Counted from the first letter of the stretch, positions 1-16,700 are shown. The stretch is DNA of 26,068 nt from Chrysomallon squamiferum (GCA_012295275.1 CM022677.1:15001-41068); one strand, 5' to 3'. Translations and numbers: made by a program. Notes: generated by a model not told the origin, from the letters alone.

Positions 1-500
1 TCAAAAATGTGCCGAATGATTAAACTTCAGTACACATAACAGCTATATAATACAGTAACATAATAATGTAAGAACACAGAGATATAAAAAACAGTATAAA
101 GAAATGACAACTGTGATCCTCAAAAAATGTTTAAGAAATCATCAAGTATAAATAGTTATACAAGTTTAACTGCAGTCACTGAGCTTTAGACTTGTGCGAC
201 TCCTCTTCAACTCACTGACTAATTATGTCACCTGTTCTCGTTGTTTTTTAGATTATTTTTTATTTTCATTATGTGTGCGTGTGTGTGTGTATGCGTTCAT
301 GTGTGTGTGTGTGTGTGTGCGTGTGTCGGTAGACTACTGAGGGTTACTGAACTTTCTTACGTCCAGTTTAGCTGAAGTTGTAATTACAATGACGTAGTGT
401 CACAGAAGCTATAATTGTGTTAACTTCATTTTCGTAATGAAGAATGAAATAACTTACGTGCTTATATATTAAATGACTAGCTTTGAGGTACACAGTAAAA
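1..500. other. Non-coding DNA with a GT microsatellite
   Basis: I see no convincing exon here. The only structure is an interrupted GT/GC dinucleotide tract at about 272-327. The stretch could be intergenic DNA or the 5' intron of the receptor gene that follows, whose signal-peptide exon was not found in the window. Confidence 0.6.
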
Positions 501-1060
501 TATACTGTGTCAAAAAAGAAACGCAATGGCAAAATATTCATTGAATTATCTCTTTAACACAAAAGGCGTAATTTCGTTATTTGCTATCAGAGTCAAATTG
601 TGACAATGTTTTTGCTGTGGACTGACGACAGTTGAGGGTGAATAAGTTTCTGAATCTGGACACGTGGAATCTTAGTTGATTCTTCCTGCAGTGCACGTGA
701 CAATTACGAAAGCATCTGAGGCTCCGGGTCACAATGACGTACTGTCTAGTTCGTCCTTTGATGGTCAGTAGGAATTAGATCTGGCAAGTTTGATGACCGC
801 GGCAGCTCGATGAAGCATTTCCTCGTGTAGCGTACAACAGTCAGGCTGCCTGATTTGAACTCAGGTTTACTTTGTGTGAGAAGCCGTCCAACATCGTGAC
901 GCTCCCTCCTCCAAGTCTGTCAACTTGAGTGACGCAGATGCTGGCAAAACGTCCATCGCGGCGTCTGTAAACACACTGTCGTCCATTACGTTGGTGATTC
1001 TTACACGTGTCAGATTTTATTTATCAGAACAAAACGAGAGTGCACTGTTAGATTAAGTTA
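501..1060 (-). mobile_element. Degenerate Tc1/mariner-type transposon remnant
   Basis: On the minus strand, scattered frames resemble the catalytic core of Tc1-family transposases. Around 976-850 one reads VYRRRDGRFAS, then VDRLGGGSVTMLDGFSH, which resembles the family's usual YRRxGER...DRFGGGSVMVWGGIS region. Further along (about 790-755) a PDLIPTDH stretch resembles the SPDLNPIEH block. Frames change several times and stops are frequent, so no protein is made. At 501-524 the plus strand has TATACTGTGT followed by CAAAAAAGAAACGC, which is compatible with a terminal inverted repeat next to a TA target. The opposite terminus was not found. Family assignment rests on remembered motif shapes, not on alignment. 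Confidence 0.6.
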
Positions 1061-1317
1061 TTTGTACTTCTGTCTGTGAGGCTGCACGTCTCAATATTTT
1101 GATTTGACAGACTCCGTCTTAACATCTTGTAACTCGACAGCGTCAAAACACAAATGAGGCATCACTGTGATGAGTAAATATTCATCAGTACAGCAATTTC
1201 TTCCCTGAGTTTCACGTGTAATCATTTCACGTTCATTTCCTATATACTTGTTACACAATATGCGTTAACTGGCACACGATAGTTTATTGTTCATTACTTT
1301 CATTTGATTATTATTAG

Positions 1318-1362
1318 TAATATTATTAGTATTATTTTTATTATTATTATTATTATTATTAC

Positions 1363-1403
<41 letters not shown>

Positions 1404-1424
1404 CTAGTACTAGTAGTAGTATTA
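1318..1424. repeat. Compound ATT/TAG trinucleotide microsatellite
   Basis: ATT repeats pass into TAG repeats directly upstream of the Ig exon acceptor. The tract lies in the intron and sits about 10 bases from the 3' splice site. Confidence 0.9.
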
Positions 1425-1435
1425 TTACATTTCAG

Positions 1436-5836
<4,401 letters not shown>

Positions 5837-6236
5837 TAAGTTGATACGTTACATTTTACTTATTTTCTTTGTGTTTTTTCCATCTTCCAGTTTCTTATTT
5901 AGCCTTCGTCTTTAAATAATTTATTATTTGTATTTTTACTTTACTTCATTCGTCTTCGTTTTGATTTGTTTTGTTCTATTTTTCTCTTCTTTTCTTTTAG
6001 TTTTTTCTTCCTCTTTCTTGTTTAGTCTTCATCTGTTAGCTAGTATTAATCGTTACTCTTATATTCATATGGTTCCTAATTATTCATTTATTTATGTCAG
6101 TATTATCATTATTAAATACAAATAATAGAAACATACATTTTCCACAAGTGTATATAACACACACACATACACAAATGCATGTAAACGTATATATTATGTA
6201 CAAGTGATGCGTTGTTTAGAGGCCGTCTTATCGGAT

Positions 6237-6277
6237 ATACATAATAATAATAATACTAATACTAATAATACTAATAA

Positions 6278-6357
<80 letters not shown>

Positions 6358-6361
6358 CAAA

Positions 6362-6396
<35 letters not shown>

Positions 6397-6398
6397 AT
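6237..6398. repeat. TAA/CTA and AAAT microsatellites
   Basis: A compound AAT/ACT/AAT tract is followed by a pure AAAT tetranucleotide tract, in the 3' flank of the receptor gene. Confidence 0.95.
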
Positions 6399-6516
6399 GT
6401 TTCTACAACTGAACGTAGCGGACTCATGTGGCGTTATAGAGATCACACTGACGCACTAAGACAAGATCGTATGGTAGTCAAGTACAGTAACTATATAACC
6501 GTGTTTCGATAGATAC

Positions 6517-6522
6517 AATAAA
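6517..6522 (+). terminator. Candidate poly(A) signal of the Ig receptor
   Basis: AATAAA lies about 680 nt beyond the receptor stop codon. In this AT-rich, AAAT-repeat-rich DNA such hexamers are common, so this is only a candidate; others overlap the AAAT tract at 6356-6398. Confidence 0.25.
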
Positions 6523-6814
6523 TAACTATGATGCTAGTTTATGTAATGTGGCTGTTGTAGTACACAGTATTTTTGAATAATTCACTTACTTAAAAAAATA
6601 GCAATACACTACTGCAAATACACAAATATAATTCATTTGTTTTGTTCTGACAACGTTGAACTGTTTACGTCACGTTTCTAAGAACGTATCCAGGATGTTA
6701 AGCAAGGCGTGACAGTTATGGAAATGAACGATGTCGTTTTTATTTATATTTTCTTACTTCCAGGTTGACGATGAATCTCCTGATGAGGAAACAGAAACTT
6801 CAACAAATGTATGC

Positions 6815-6817
<3 letters not shown>

Positions 6818-6858
<41 letters not shown>

Positions 6859-7986
6859 GAAATAGGAAACTGAGAAGTTGAATGTTCAAGTTGTTGCTTT
6901 GTTTTACAAGTGATAGTTTCCTCAGACACTCGATTTGAAATATCTAGCGAGTGTCTCTCTGTGTTTTGTGTGTGTGTGTGGGTGTGTCAGAGAGAGAATA
7001 CGTGTGTTTTGGTATATATGTGACTGTGTCTGTGTATTTATATGGATGTATGTAAAGGGATATGTCTCATTCTGTGTGTATGTGTGTGTGTATGTGTGTC
7101 CCTGTATGTGTGTGTTTGTGCGAGTGTGTGTATGCGAGTAAAAATGTTGTGAATATATTTTGTTTCCCTCTATGGGTGTATTGAATAGCAATGTTTATTT
7201 AAAAGTCTTTATAATTGTTTCTACATTATATAATTTATCCTTATGAATTTATATATCTGATAGTATAATCTTATATGTTTGTATAGTAACTATTTTTATA
7301 GTTGATGTATATTTGTAAATATTTTCTTTCACTGTACAGGATATTATTACTGTTTATATTTAATGATAGTGTACCACATTGATTACCAAGTTTTATATTA
7401 ATAGGGAAATAGGTTTCTTATTAAAATATGCAAATTTGATGATTCACACTTATAATGTAAATATTCTGCACGTATCTGCATGTTTTGAAACAATCTCTCT
7501 GTCAGTTTCATATTAAAAATATTCAGTTATTTTATAAACATATTGTTTCTCATTAAACATTATTTTAATTATACTTTCCTGTGTTTCTCTTTAAAAACGT
7601 GATGTTCTGTCTGTGTCATATAAATACACATAACAGTTAATGCATTATTCAGATAACTGTCACTATGTGTTATTCTCTCTCTCTGTGTATCTGCCTATAT
7701 CTCTGTTTTTTCCGTCTCTCTATCTGTCTCTGTGTTGACTTCTTTATATATCTTTGTATTTATGTGTATATCACTTAAACTATCAATAATTCAGTCATTT
7801 AATATACATATTTGTTTGACGGGCGGTGTATCTACATATTTGTTTGACGGGCGGTGTATCTACTTATGTATCTCTCAAACTGTTTCAGATATCTCTCTAT
7901 CTGTTTCAGAGTTTACTTTTGTTCGTGTTTCTGTCTGTCGCGTCTTCTGAGTTGGCTGATACAAGACAAATATTACAAAGCATCAA

Positions 7987-8064
<78 letters not shown>

Positions 8065-8900
8065 CCAACAATAATAAATAATAATCAAACAAACAAGTAA
8101 ACATACAAATAAATAAATAATGAATAAATAAATAAATAACATATTTAAACCAACAAACAACAGCTATATAAACAAACACAACAGTTGAAAATATTTGTGT
8201 CTTGTTCAGAGAGCAGATTACAAATTATTTTAACTATCCCAACCACTTCAAAGCCATCAGAATAACGTATATTTTCGGCAACAACAACAACAACGATGAT
8301 AAAGATGATATACAAAAGGAGTGAAATAAAAAAATGATTAAACAAATAAACAATAATATAGACGGAATGAATGATCTAATCGTGTTTGTTATCTGTCTGT
8401 AAATAAGTTAATAAGTAAGTAAATAAAAACTAAATAAATAAATAAATAAACAAAACAAAATAAAATAAAATAAAATACAAATATTGCAAATATAGCTTTC
8501 CAAAATATAATTAATAATCCATTTTTAAAGTAATTTGTTTTAATTTTCCTCGGGCACTAATGCAACTGTCTCTCTCTAAATATAATCCAAATTTCTGTTC
8601 TCCCTTTGACTTTCATTTTCATCTTTTTGTCGCTGTTCTCATTTATTTTAAAACTATTTTAAACAGATCGAGTCTTGACTTTAATTACGCTCTCTCTGTT
8701 ATATTTACTGAACAACATTGTAAACGCGTCACCAGTTGATGGATAAGTACGCTAACGGCGTATACACTCTGCATAACAATAATAGCAATGATGATGATGA
8801 CGACGACAATAAGAACAACAAGAGCAGCAGCAGCAACAACAACAACAACAATAATAATAATAGTTACATAATGACATTTAAAACACTGTAAATGATCAGA
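6818..8900. other. Intergenic, repeat-rich non-coding stretch
   Basis: No supported gene. It contains TAA tracts (about 6818-6857 and 7986-8064), a TG-rich tract (about 6968-7135), a tandem duplication of a 28-nt segment with TTTGACGGGCGGTGTATCTA (about 7806-7862), and AAAT runs (8106-8140, 8400-8475). The open frames in this interval are poly-Ile or poly-Leu translations of microsatellites. Confidence 0.7.
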
Positions 8901-8921
8901 CTGATGAATTGTTTTCGACAG

Positions 8922-9039
8922 ATTAAAAAAACTGGAGGAAGTTGAAGGGTTCAGTTTTGCTTCTAAATATGGTGAACACAACAATCACAATTCACCAGCA
9001 GAGGATTTAGACTCAATTATAGGGGAGTATCACATTTAG
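8922..9039 (+). CDS. Possible orphan terminal exon
   Basis: After TTTTCGACAG an open frame of 38 codons runs to a TAG at 9037-9039. It reads LKKLEEVEGFSFASK, then SPAEDLDSIIGEYHI. The composition is protein-like rather than microsatellite-derived. The polypyrimidine tract is short and no upstream partner exon was found. It could be an alternative 3' exon of the upstream receptor, a fragment of a lost gene, or chance. Confidence 0.2.
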
Positions 9040-9059
9040 AGTCTTGGTAAATCTAAACA

Positions 9060-9971
9060 TGTCATATCAGAACACTGACAGGACAGTGTGGACGGAAATA
9101 ATCTAAAGCCATAATAATAATAATAATAACAACAATAACAATAAAAACAATAGTAGTAATAGTAGCTACAGTAGTAACAATAATGATGATGATGACGATG
9201 ATAATAATAATAATAATAGCAATAATAACAACAATAAGAGTTAGAAGAATATGTAGAAAGATAATAATAATAACAACAACAACAGCAATAGCACCGACAA
9301 CAAGAGAACAACAGAAATATCAAAACAATAACACATTTTTTGAAATTCATATTTTTCTCCCACTCTCCCTGGCATGCAAGTTGTTAGATCCGGTCCTAGT
9401 GTGTTCCTAGTTGTCTTCCTCTTTGTGTCATTGTTTTATTAGAAACAGCAGGAAAGTAGAGACATATCAGTGTTACACTGGCTGTACAGTAACATATCTA
9501 CATACAATACTTTGTTTCATGTGTTTTGCATTTTAAAAAAAATCTTTTTTTTAAATAATATTGTGATTGTTATTTGAGATAAAATGAATCACGTGATTAT
9601 CGTTTTTCTTTTAATGCTTCTTCCTCGTCATTCTTTAGCAGGTTAATAACACATCGTTTATTTATTACTAGTTGTAGTAATAATAGAAGTAATAGTAGTG
9701 TAGTAGTGTTAAAGAGAATAGTAGTATTAGTGGCAGTCGCACTAGTTTTAGACCAAGTAGCAGTTTTGATTATAATGACAGTAGCAGTAGTAGTAGAACT
9801 TTTAGTAGCAGTAACAGCGGCATTAGTAATGGTCATAGCAACATCATAAGTGTCGTGGTAGTAGAGGCAGCTGTTGTTGGTGTGGAAATTGTAGAACTAA
9901 TATGGTAGTAGTGGTTGTTGTATTTTTATAGTTCTACAACCTATTGTTGCCGGAGTAGTCGTAGAAGTAAT

Positions 9972-10042
<71 letters not shown>

Positions 10043-10060
10043 TTTCAGGTTAAACTGAAC
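9060..10060. other. Intergenic trinucleotide and TTTA repeats
   Basis: Imperfect AAT/CAA triplet DNA (about 9110-9330), TAG-type triplets (about 9660-9920) and a pure TTTA tract (about 9968-10046). No gene seen. Confidence 0.75.
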
Positions 10061-10418
10061 ATGAGAGGAAAAGTAATATTATTATGTTAACATATATGTT
10101 TGAAAATGAATTTTCACGTCGACTTTCTCTGGCTTTCTTTCAATCTTTATTTCCAAAGAATCAACGCGAACGTCAAAATAATAAAATAAAATAAAATAAA
10201 AATGAAAATAAATAAATAAATTTAAAAAAATCATAGAACTATATTTGCTCGTGGGATCTTAACTCTTACATTGTTGTAACTGGACAGACGTAGGAATTGC
10301 ATTCTGTTCCTTAAAGATGAAATTATTTAAATATGTCTCGCACAGTTCTAGTTAGAGAGAAAAAATATATAATTTATATTTATTTATTTATCTATTTATT
10401 TATTTATTTATTTATTTA

Positions 10419-10742
10419 TTGTAGTGAACTGTCATATCTGTATATTTTACGAAGATTATTTTGAAATTTTGCACTGTTATTCTGTGTTTCGTTGAGTTCT
10501 GGAAAGAGGAAATGAAGTTATCGTAGACTGGTGTTTAAGGATAATTTAACACAAGATATGTTAAAACGTTAGCTTGCATCTATAACTGAACATTCTCAGT
10601 GTTTTGATATTCTGTCGCATTTATCTGACAATGAGTTCAACGTCTGTAAACAATATAGTCCTTAGTTGTGGTTTTTTGTTTTCTAAAATACATTTCCTAT
10701 CGTACCTTTTGTAAATAAAATATTGATTACACTTTATTATTA

Positions 10743-10803
<61 letters not shown>
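10419..10803 (+). mobile_element. Interspersed element with (ATT)n tail, copy A
   Basis: About 320 nt from GTAGTGAACTGTCAT to ATATTGATTACACTTTATT, followed by about 60 nt of pure ATT repeat. An inverted copy at 25739-26068 matches at roughly 90% by eye, including GAGTTCTGGAAAGAGGAAAT, AAACGTTAGCTTGC and CTGACAATGAGTTCAAC. Both copies pass into an ATT microsatellite at the same point, so the ATT run behaves as the element's 3' tail, as in SINE or LINE-end retroposons. Copy A carries about 18 nt (near 10439-10456) absent from copy B. No clear pol III A or B box was found, so SINE status is unproven. Confidence 0.7.
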
Positions 10804-10804
<1 letters not shown>

Positions 10805-10868
10805 TCACTGTATAACAGAGTATGAGGGGCTAAGTTCTTCTACGGATAAATTGTGCCACACCTTCTTC

Positions 10869-11068
10869 NNNNNNNNNNNNNNNNNNNNNNNNNNNNNNNN
10901 NNNNNNNNNNNNNNNNNNNNNNNNNNNNNNNNNNNNNNNNNNNNNNNNNNNNNNNNNNNNNNNNNNNNNNNNNNNNNNNNNNNNNNNNNNNNNNNNNNNN
11001 NNNNNNNNNNNNNNNNNNNNNNNNNNNNNNNNNNNNNNNNNNNNNNNNNNNNNNNNNNNNNNNNNNNN
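10869..11068. other. Assembly gap (200 N)
   Basis: Exactly 200 unknown bases, a conventional placeholder length, so the true distance is unknown. Exons of the minus-strand receptor could be missing here. Confidence 0.99.
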
Positions 11069-12400
11069 TTCGCTTCTGCATGCTGGGATGTCGTTAAACA
11101 TTCATTCGTTGTTTGGAAAGATACATTTAGAAGAAGAAACGTGATGGAATCTTTCCAGTTCCATCCAGAACTTATTTTATAATTTTTTTAAAGAATTACT
11201 GTGATATTCTAAACATTATTTTATTTTTAATTTACATAATTTTTATATATAGCACAGATATCTGCATTTTTCACAGTTATTCATACTGTTTTTAACCGAT
11301 TTATAAAAACTATTATTTTCATACATATCATTAACGTACATATCATTAACGTTGGACATCCAACAGCCAACTATCTGTTGTTTTATTATGGTGATGGAGT
11401 TGATAAACATTCATTCTTTCATTCATTAATATTTCTCATCTTATGATTCCAGATTGCCCCAAGTACTTTCTTGTTTTAAATTACAACAGAACACTCTGCA
11501 GAGTACATTCTTTTCTCGTGTTCCTATCTTAGCAGTAAATCACTCGATTAGAAAGATGAGTCCATCACAGACACTTTGATTTTAACCTGTGTGAGAATTA
11601 GAAGTAACCAAAACACTTGATAAATGAAACACTGGACTAACTTAGTGTACTGCATCTGAGTGTTTCTATCTGTGTCTGTGTGTATGTGTGTTTGTATGTG
11701 TTTCTGTGAATCTATGTGCTTTTGTACATGTGTGTGAATATATGGGTGTTTTTGTGTGTTTGTGTTTTTTCCGTTTGCGAGTATGTGTGTGGGTACCTTT
11801 GTGTGTACATCTCTATTTGTCTGTGTATGTATATCTGCCTATGTTGTGTTTATGTTTGTCTTTGTGTTGGTGCTACCAAACATCTGTACATTTTTCTATA
11901 CTTGGAGTGGTAAGAAAACATCAGATATAAAAAAGAAAATTTAGCATAATTGAAACACTGCTTTATCTAACTAACAGTAATAAAATACTTATAAGGAAAT
12001 CTGCTGATTGGTATCATAACTTTATTTGTATGTGACTTGTCAGTACATATCACCATGTTTTGGGCATGTTACATATAAAGAGAAAAAAAAACCCACATAT
12101 TTGTTATTCTGTAACTGTGAAAAAAAAAAAAAAAAAAAAAAAAAAAACACATAAAAATCTACTATTCTGATACTACCAATAATAATAAAATTTAAAAACA
12201 AGACAATGAAATCTTGTGCTCTCTGTTTTATTATTCAATGAGTGCTATATTCTTATAAATACACACACACACACACACAGAGAGTCAAAAATCTAAACAA
12301 ATCTAATCACATTTTGACGTTTAAATATGATTTCATACACTTTTTAATCTTTGAATTAAATATTTAAATGAATAATAATAATAATAATAAAAATAAAAAA

Positions 12401-12436
<36 letters not shown>

Positions 12437-12600
12437 AAATAATAATAATAATAATAATAACAATAGTAATTATAAGAATTAATAAAGAAATCATTTCTTT
12501 TATCATAATTTTATACACTTGTTTATTGTTTTATTAAAATTAAAATAAATAATAGTTTAAAGAAATAAGAAGAATTTTACAAATGAGAGAACATAAGATG
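11069..12600. other. Non-coding stretch after the gap
   Basis: No supported exon. Just after the gap is CTGGGATGTCGTTAAACATT, reminiscent of the GACGTTAAAC motif often seen at ends of molluscan dispersed repeats (recollection only). Also a TG-rich tract (11650-11850), poly(A) (about 12119-12147) and AAT/A-rich repeats (12372-12462). Confidence 0.6.
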
Positions 12601-12609
12601 ATGAATAAA

Positions 12610-12674
12610 GATGAAAAATATGTGATGATTAACAGGACTGGAAAGTTTGCTTCCACCAGAAATTGTAGAAGCCT
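12610..12674 (-). CDS. Possible stalk exon of the minus-strand Ig receptor
   Basis: On the minus strand an acceptor TTTTATTTTCCAG precedes 12674. Read in phase 1, as the upstream Ig exon requires, it gives ASTISGGSKLSSPVN, a Ser-rich stretch like the stalk of the plus-strand paralogue. The 3' end is uncertain; a GTTAAT donor follows SSP. No transmembrane or tail exon was recognised beyond it. Confidence 0.3.
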
Positions 12675-12806
12675 CTGGAAAATAAAAGAGAAAAAAGACA
12701 GAAAACGTATGAGTGGGCAGAGAAAAATCAAACAAAGTTTTTAATGTAGTGAAAGAAAAACTGATTGAGCGAGCCTTGTGAGAGAGATAAAGTACAGCAT
12801 TGTGAG

Positions 12807-13028
<222 letters not shown>

Positions 13029-13232
13029 AAGAGAGAGAGAGATTATATAAAACATTGTGAGAGAGATAGTAAAGCATTGTGAGAGAGAGGGAAAAAACAT
13101 TGTGAGAGAGAGTAAAGAGATACATAGTGGAGCAATGGGAAATAAGAATGAGAGAGTGAGAAGACAGAAATGGAATAATGAGAGAGAGAGAGATAAGAAA
13201 TTAGTGAGAGAGAGAGAGAGAGAGATTATAGT

Positions 13233-13233
<1 letters not shown>

Positions 13234-13317
<84 letters not shown>
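13234..13317. repeat. (AG)n microsatellite next to the Ig exon donor
   Basis: About 84 nt of AG repeat ending some 47 nt from the donor of the 13365-13721 exon. On the transcript it is a CU-rich tract just inside the intron. Confidence 0.95.
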
Positions 13318-13318
<1 letters not shown>

Positions 13319-13364
13319 GAAAACCTACCCCTTCCCATTTCTGCTACACAAGAAAAACACTTAC

Positions 13365-13721
13365 GCATCACTAAAAGGTCAAGGACGTTACTGCTTGGAT
13401 TTCCTTCCATTTTACACATCCACTCTCTACCATCCGTGTCAGTGACAGAGTGGATTGTAAGTGTGTACAGCTTTGTCTCTGATCCCCCTCTGTCTGTACC
13501 TCCCCCACAGGCTGCCGTGTAGCCGTCAGGCGGCCGGACCAACACGACACAGTCAGTGACGTTCTGGTACAGAGAGGTCAACACACTCACACCAGTGTCC
13601 GTCCTGTACACGAAGTAGACTCTCGTACGGACGTAGGCAGCCAGCGACATCATGCACGTCAGCGTGAACGGCTTGCGTCTGACTGCGACTGGAGACGAAC
13701 CCAGCAACGTGACGGCAGAAC
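13365..13721 (-). CDS. Ig-like domain 2 exon (phase 1-1)
   Basis: Minus-strand acceptor AAATATTTCAG and donor ATGC|GTAAGT bound exactly 357 nt (119 codons). Canonical Ig cysteines are in FTLTC (B strand) and REWMC (F strand), with a second pair in VTDC and YTAAC. It shares with domain 1 the signature PPxGYxxxCGxGT (here PPDGYTAACGGGTD), then a Tyr-Leu-x-Ile E strand (LYTLTIHSV). These features are not part of generic Ig consensus, so they define a subfamily. The domain would be extracellular. Confidence 0.8.
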
Positions 13722-16700
13722 CTGAAATATTTGAACTTGACATTCACTTACCTGAGTGTTTGTTTACTTAACCTGAGTGTTTGTTTAGTTACCTTGAGAT
13801 TTGTTTCCATTTACACATCCACTCTGTACCATTGTTTAGTGACCTGGATTGTTTGTTTTGTCTTGATCCCCTCTGTATTGTACCTCCCCTGAAATAACTC
13901 TGTTTACTTACCTGAGTGTTTGTTTACTTACCTGACACAGTCAGTGACGTTTGAAATAACTCTGTATTTACTTACCTGAGTGTTTGTCCTTACCTGAGTG
14001 TTTGACTCTCGTATTTACTTACCTGAGTGTTTGCGACACTTGAAATAACTCTGATTTACTTACCTGAGTGTTTGTTTACTTGAAATAACTGTGTTCACTT
14101 ACCTGAGTATTTTGTTCACATTTGAAACCTAAGTGTGTGTTTACTTACCTGAGTGTTTGTTTACTTGAAATAACTCTGTGTTTACTTACCTGAGTGTTTG
14201 TTTACTTGAAATAACTCTGTGTTTACTTACCTGAGTATTTGTTTACTTGAAATAACTCTGTGTTTACTTACCTGAGTGTTTGTTTACTTGACCTGAGTAT
14301 TTGTTTACTTGAAACAATGTGTTTACTTACCTTGTGTTTGTTTACTTGAAAAAATTTTGTTTAACCTGAGTGTTTATTTGAAAATACATTTGTTTTACCT
14401 GAGTGTTTGTTTACTTGAAATAACTCTGTGTTTATTTTATAAAGTGTTTGTTTATGTCTTGTTAAAGTTCTATGTGAAATATTTAGTTAAACTAAGTGTG
14501 TGAGAAAATACATTTACTTACCTGAGTGTTTGTTTACTTGAAATAACTCTGTATTTACTTACCTGAGTGTTTGTTTACTTGAAATAACTCTGTATTTACT
14601 TATAAACAATGTGTTTATGTCTTGTTAAACTTATATCTGAAATATTTAGTTAATTGTTTCAGAAAATACATTTACTTACCTGAGTATTTGTTTACTTGTA
14701 ATAACATAGTTCTGTATTTACTTATAAACAATGTGTTTATGTTTTCTTAAAGTTGTATGTGAAATTATATCAATATATAAAATATATTAAATTCTTCTTG
14801 AAATTAGGTAACTATTTAAGGTATTTTACTAATAAACAACTGGATTTATGTCTTGTTAAAGTCACAGATAAAAGTATATAAGTGTATATATATATATATG
14901 TTTATGTTAAAGTTTATTTGAAAGTATGTAACTGTACAAGATGTTTACTCAAATATATAAGCTTAGTTGAATTTGTGTAGAATTGGGACAAGGTAGAAAT
15001 GGGAAACCCCCAATAAACAAAGATTATTTTTTCAGTTTCTTATTTATAATTGTCTTCCTTGGAAAACATTACAAATCATTGGGTTAGTATAATGACATAA
15101 AGTTGATTTTGTTTCCCAAAAACTAATATTTCTGCAATTATTAACACTGATTTTGTCAAGAAATTAGAAATGTTGTCAGTTTGGCTCTGTAACTTGTGTT
15201 TGGAAAACAATGACACTGAAAGCAAAGCATTGTAACTCAGATCAGTTAGTGTAAGTGAGATATGTAATATTGTTTTCACATACTAGTACCGTTTCAGTAA
15301 TAATAATAAAACACTGTAATATTGTGTCTCAAAGGATGCAAGGATGAAGGTTTCATAATTCAAAGTATTTTGATGTGAAGATTTGAACAAGCATTCTGTT
15401 ATTCTTGAGGACTAGTTTAAGATTAGTTAATGCAACTTGATTAAAATAACCCAAAACATACGAGACAAGACATAATTTATCAGAGACAATACATAATTAC
15501 TTAAAACAAAGCAATAACAAATTCAAAGTATACTGGTGGGAGATTTGATCCTGTGTTATAAGTAATGAGAAAAGTTTACTTCTGTGCAGATGTAAAGTGA
15601 TAAATGAATTCAAACTCTACTGAGACTTGACCAGTGAGAAACATTCCTTTGTGTTGTAGCTATAGACTGATTAAATAATTCAAAGTACTCTGATGTGAAG
15701 GTTTGATAAAGTTTCTGCTATTCTTGAGGACTGGTATAAGATTAGTTAATGCAAACTGATGAAGATAACCCAAAACATTCAAGTAAGGATATTTGATTTA
15801 TAAGGAAACTGCTTAAGGGTAAAGCAATAAAATAATTTAAATATAATGATGTGAAGGTTTGATCCTTGGACTCAAACAATGAATTCAATTCCTTTATGTT
15901 GTATGTACAAAGCAATATTATAATTCAATGTACACACGTGTAAAGTGATAAAATAATTCAATGTATACATGCGAGATGATTTGATACTCTGCAATGAGTT
16001 AAATTTATTATATTGTATGTGTAAAGATATAAAATAATTCAAACCATACTGGGTAGAACACTTGATTCTGGGAACCAAGCAATGAGAAAACAAATAGTTT
16101 ACATTGCAGATATAGAATAAAAAAAACTAATTAAATCTATACTTGTCTGAAGATTTGATTCTAGGATCAACTAATGCAATACATGTCTTTATGGTGTATG
16201 TGTCGAGTGAATAAATATTTCAAATTATTCTCATGTGACAAATGTACTTATGTTGTAGGTATAGAGTGATAAAATAATTTGAAGCATGCTGAATAAAAGA
16301 TTTGTACCTGGGTTCTGATCAGTGATGTAAATGCATATATTACAGGTTTAGAGTGATAAAATAATTCAAACTACACCAGTGATATGAGATAAATTTACTT
16401 ACGTTTCAGATGCAGAGTGATGATGTTTTTGAAAGTATCTGACACTTCCAGCATGCACTGCCAGTCTGTAAAGTCGCGTGCACTCAGTCTATCAATCTTC
16501 AACACGTACATTTTCATATCAGACGAAACATTCCACGTTCCTGTTCCGCAGTACACCATGTATCCTGGGGGGGAGGTGTTGTACACGGAGCACGTGGCAA
16601 CCTTCTGTTCTACAGAGGCTAAGAGATCGAGTCCTGTCTCCGTCTTCCACAAGAAGTACAGAGTGTAGACTTGATCCAAGGCCTTTGTAACAATGCAGGT

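Noticed and set aside
6764-6808. Candidate 45-nt exon reading VDDESPDEETETSTN with a good acceptor and GTATGC donor
   Set aside because: In phase 1, the phase of every intron of the upstream receptor, it stops at the second codon. Phase 0 has no partner exon. Kept out as unsupported, though alternative splicing of the tail cannot be excluded.
7826-8179. Poly-Ile, poly-Leu and poly-Tyr frames
   Set aside because: These are translations of a TAA trinucleotide run and shift identity with frame; no other coding evidence.
9036-9350. Tyr/Cys-rich and Ile-rich frames
   Set aside because: Produced by AAT/CAA-type triplet DNA; no domain, no splice sites.
10419-10740. tRNA-derived SINE with pol III boxes
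   Set aside because: GTTCAACGTC only loosely resembles a B box and is not preserved in copy B; no A box found.
11069-11180. Frame just after the gap reading FASACWDVVKHSF
   Set aside because: Short, adjoins the gap so its start is unknown, and the GTCGTTAAACATT segment looks like dispersed-repeat sequence.
12540-12731. Hydrophobic minus-strand frame (LLIITYFSSLFIILC) as a transmembrane exon
   Set aside because: It is in a different phase from the receptor and its hydrophobicity reflects AT-rich sequence; no donor supports it.
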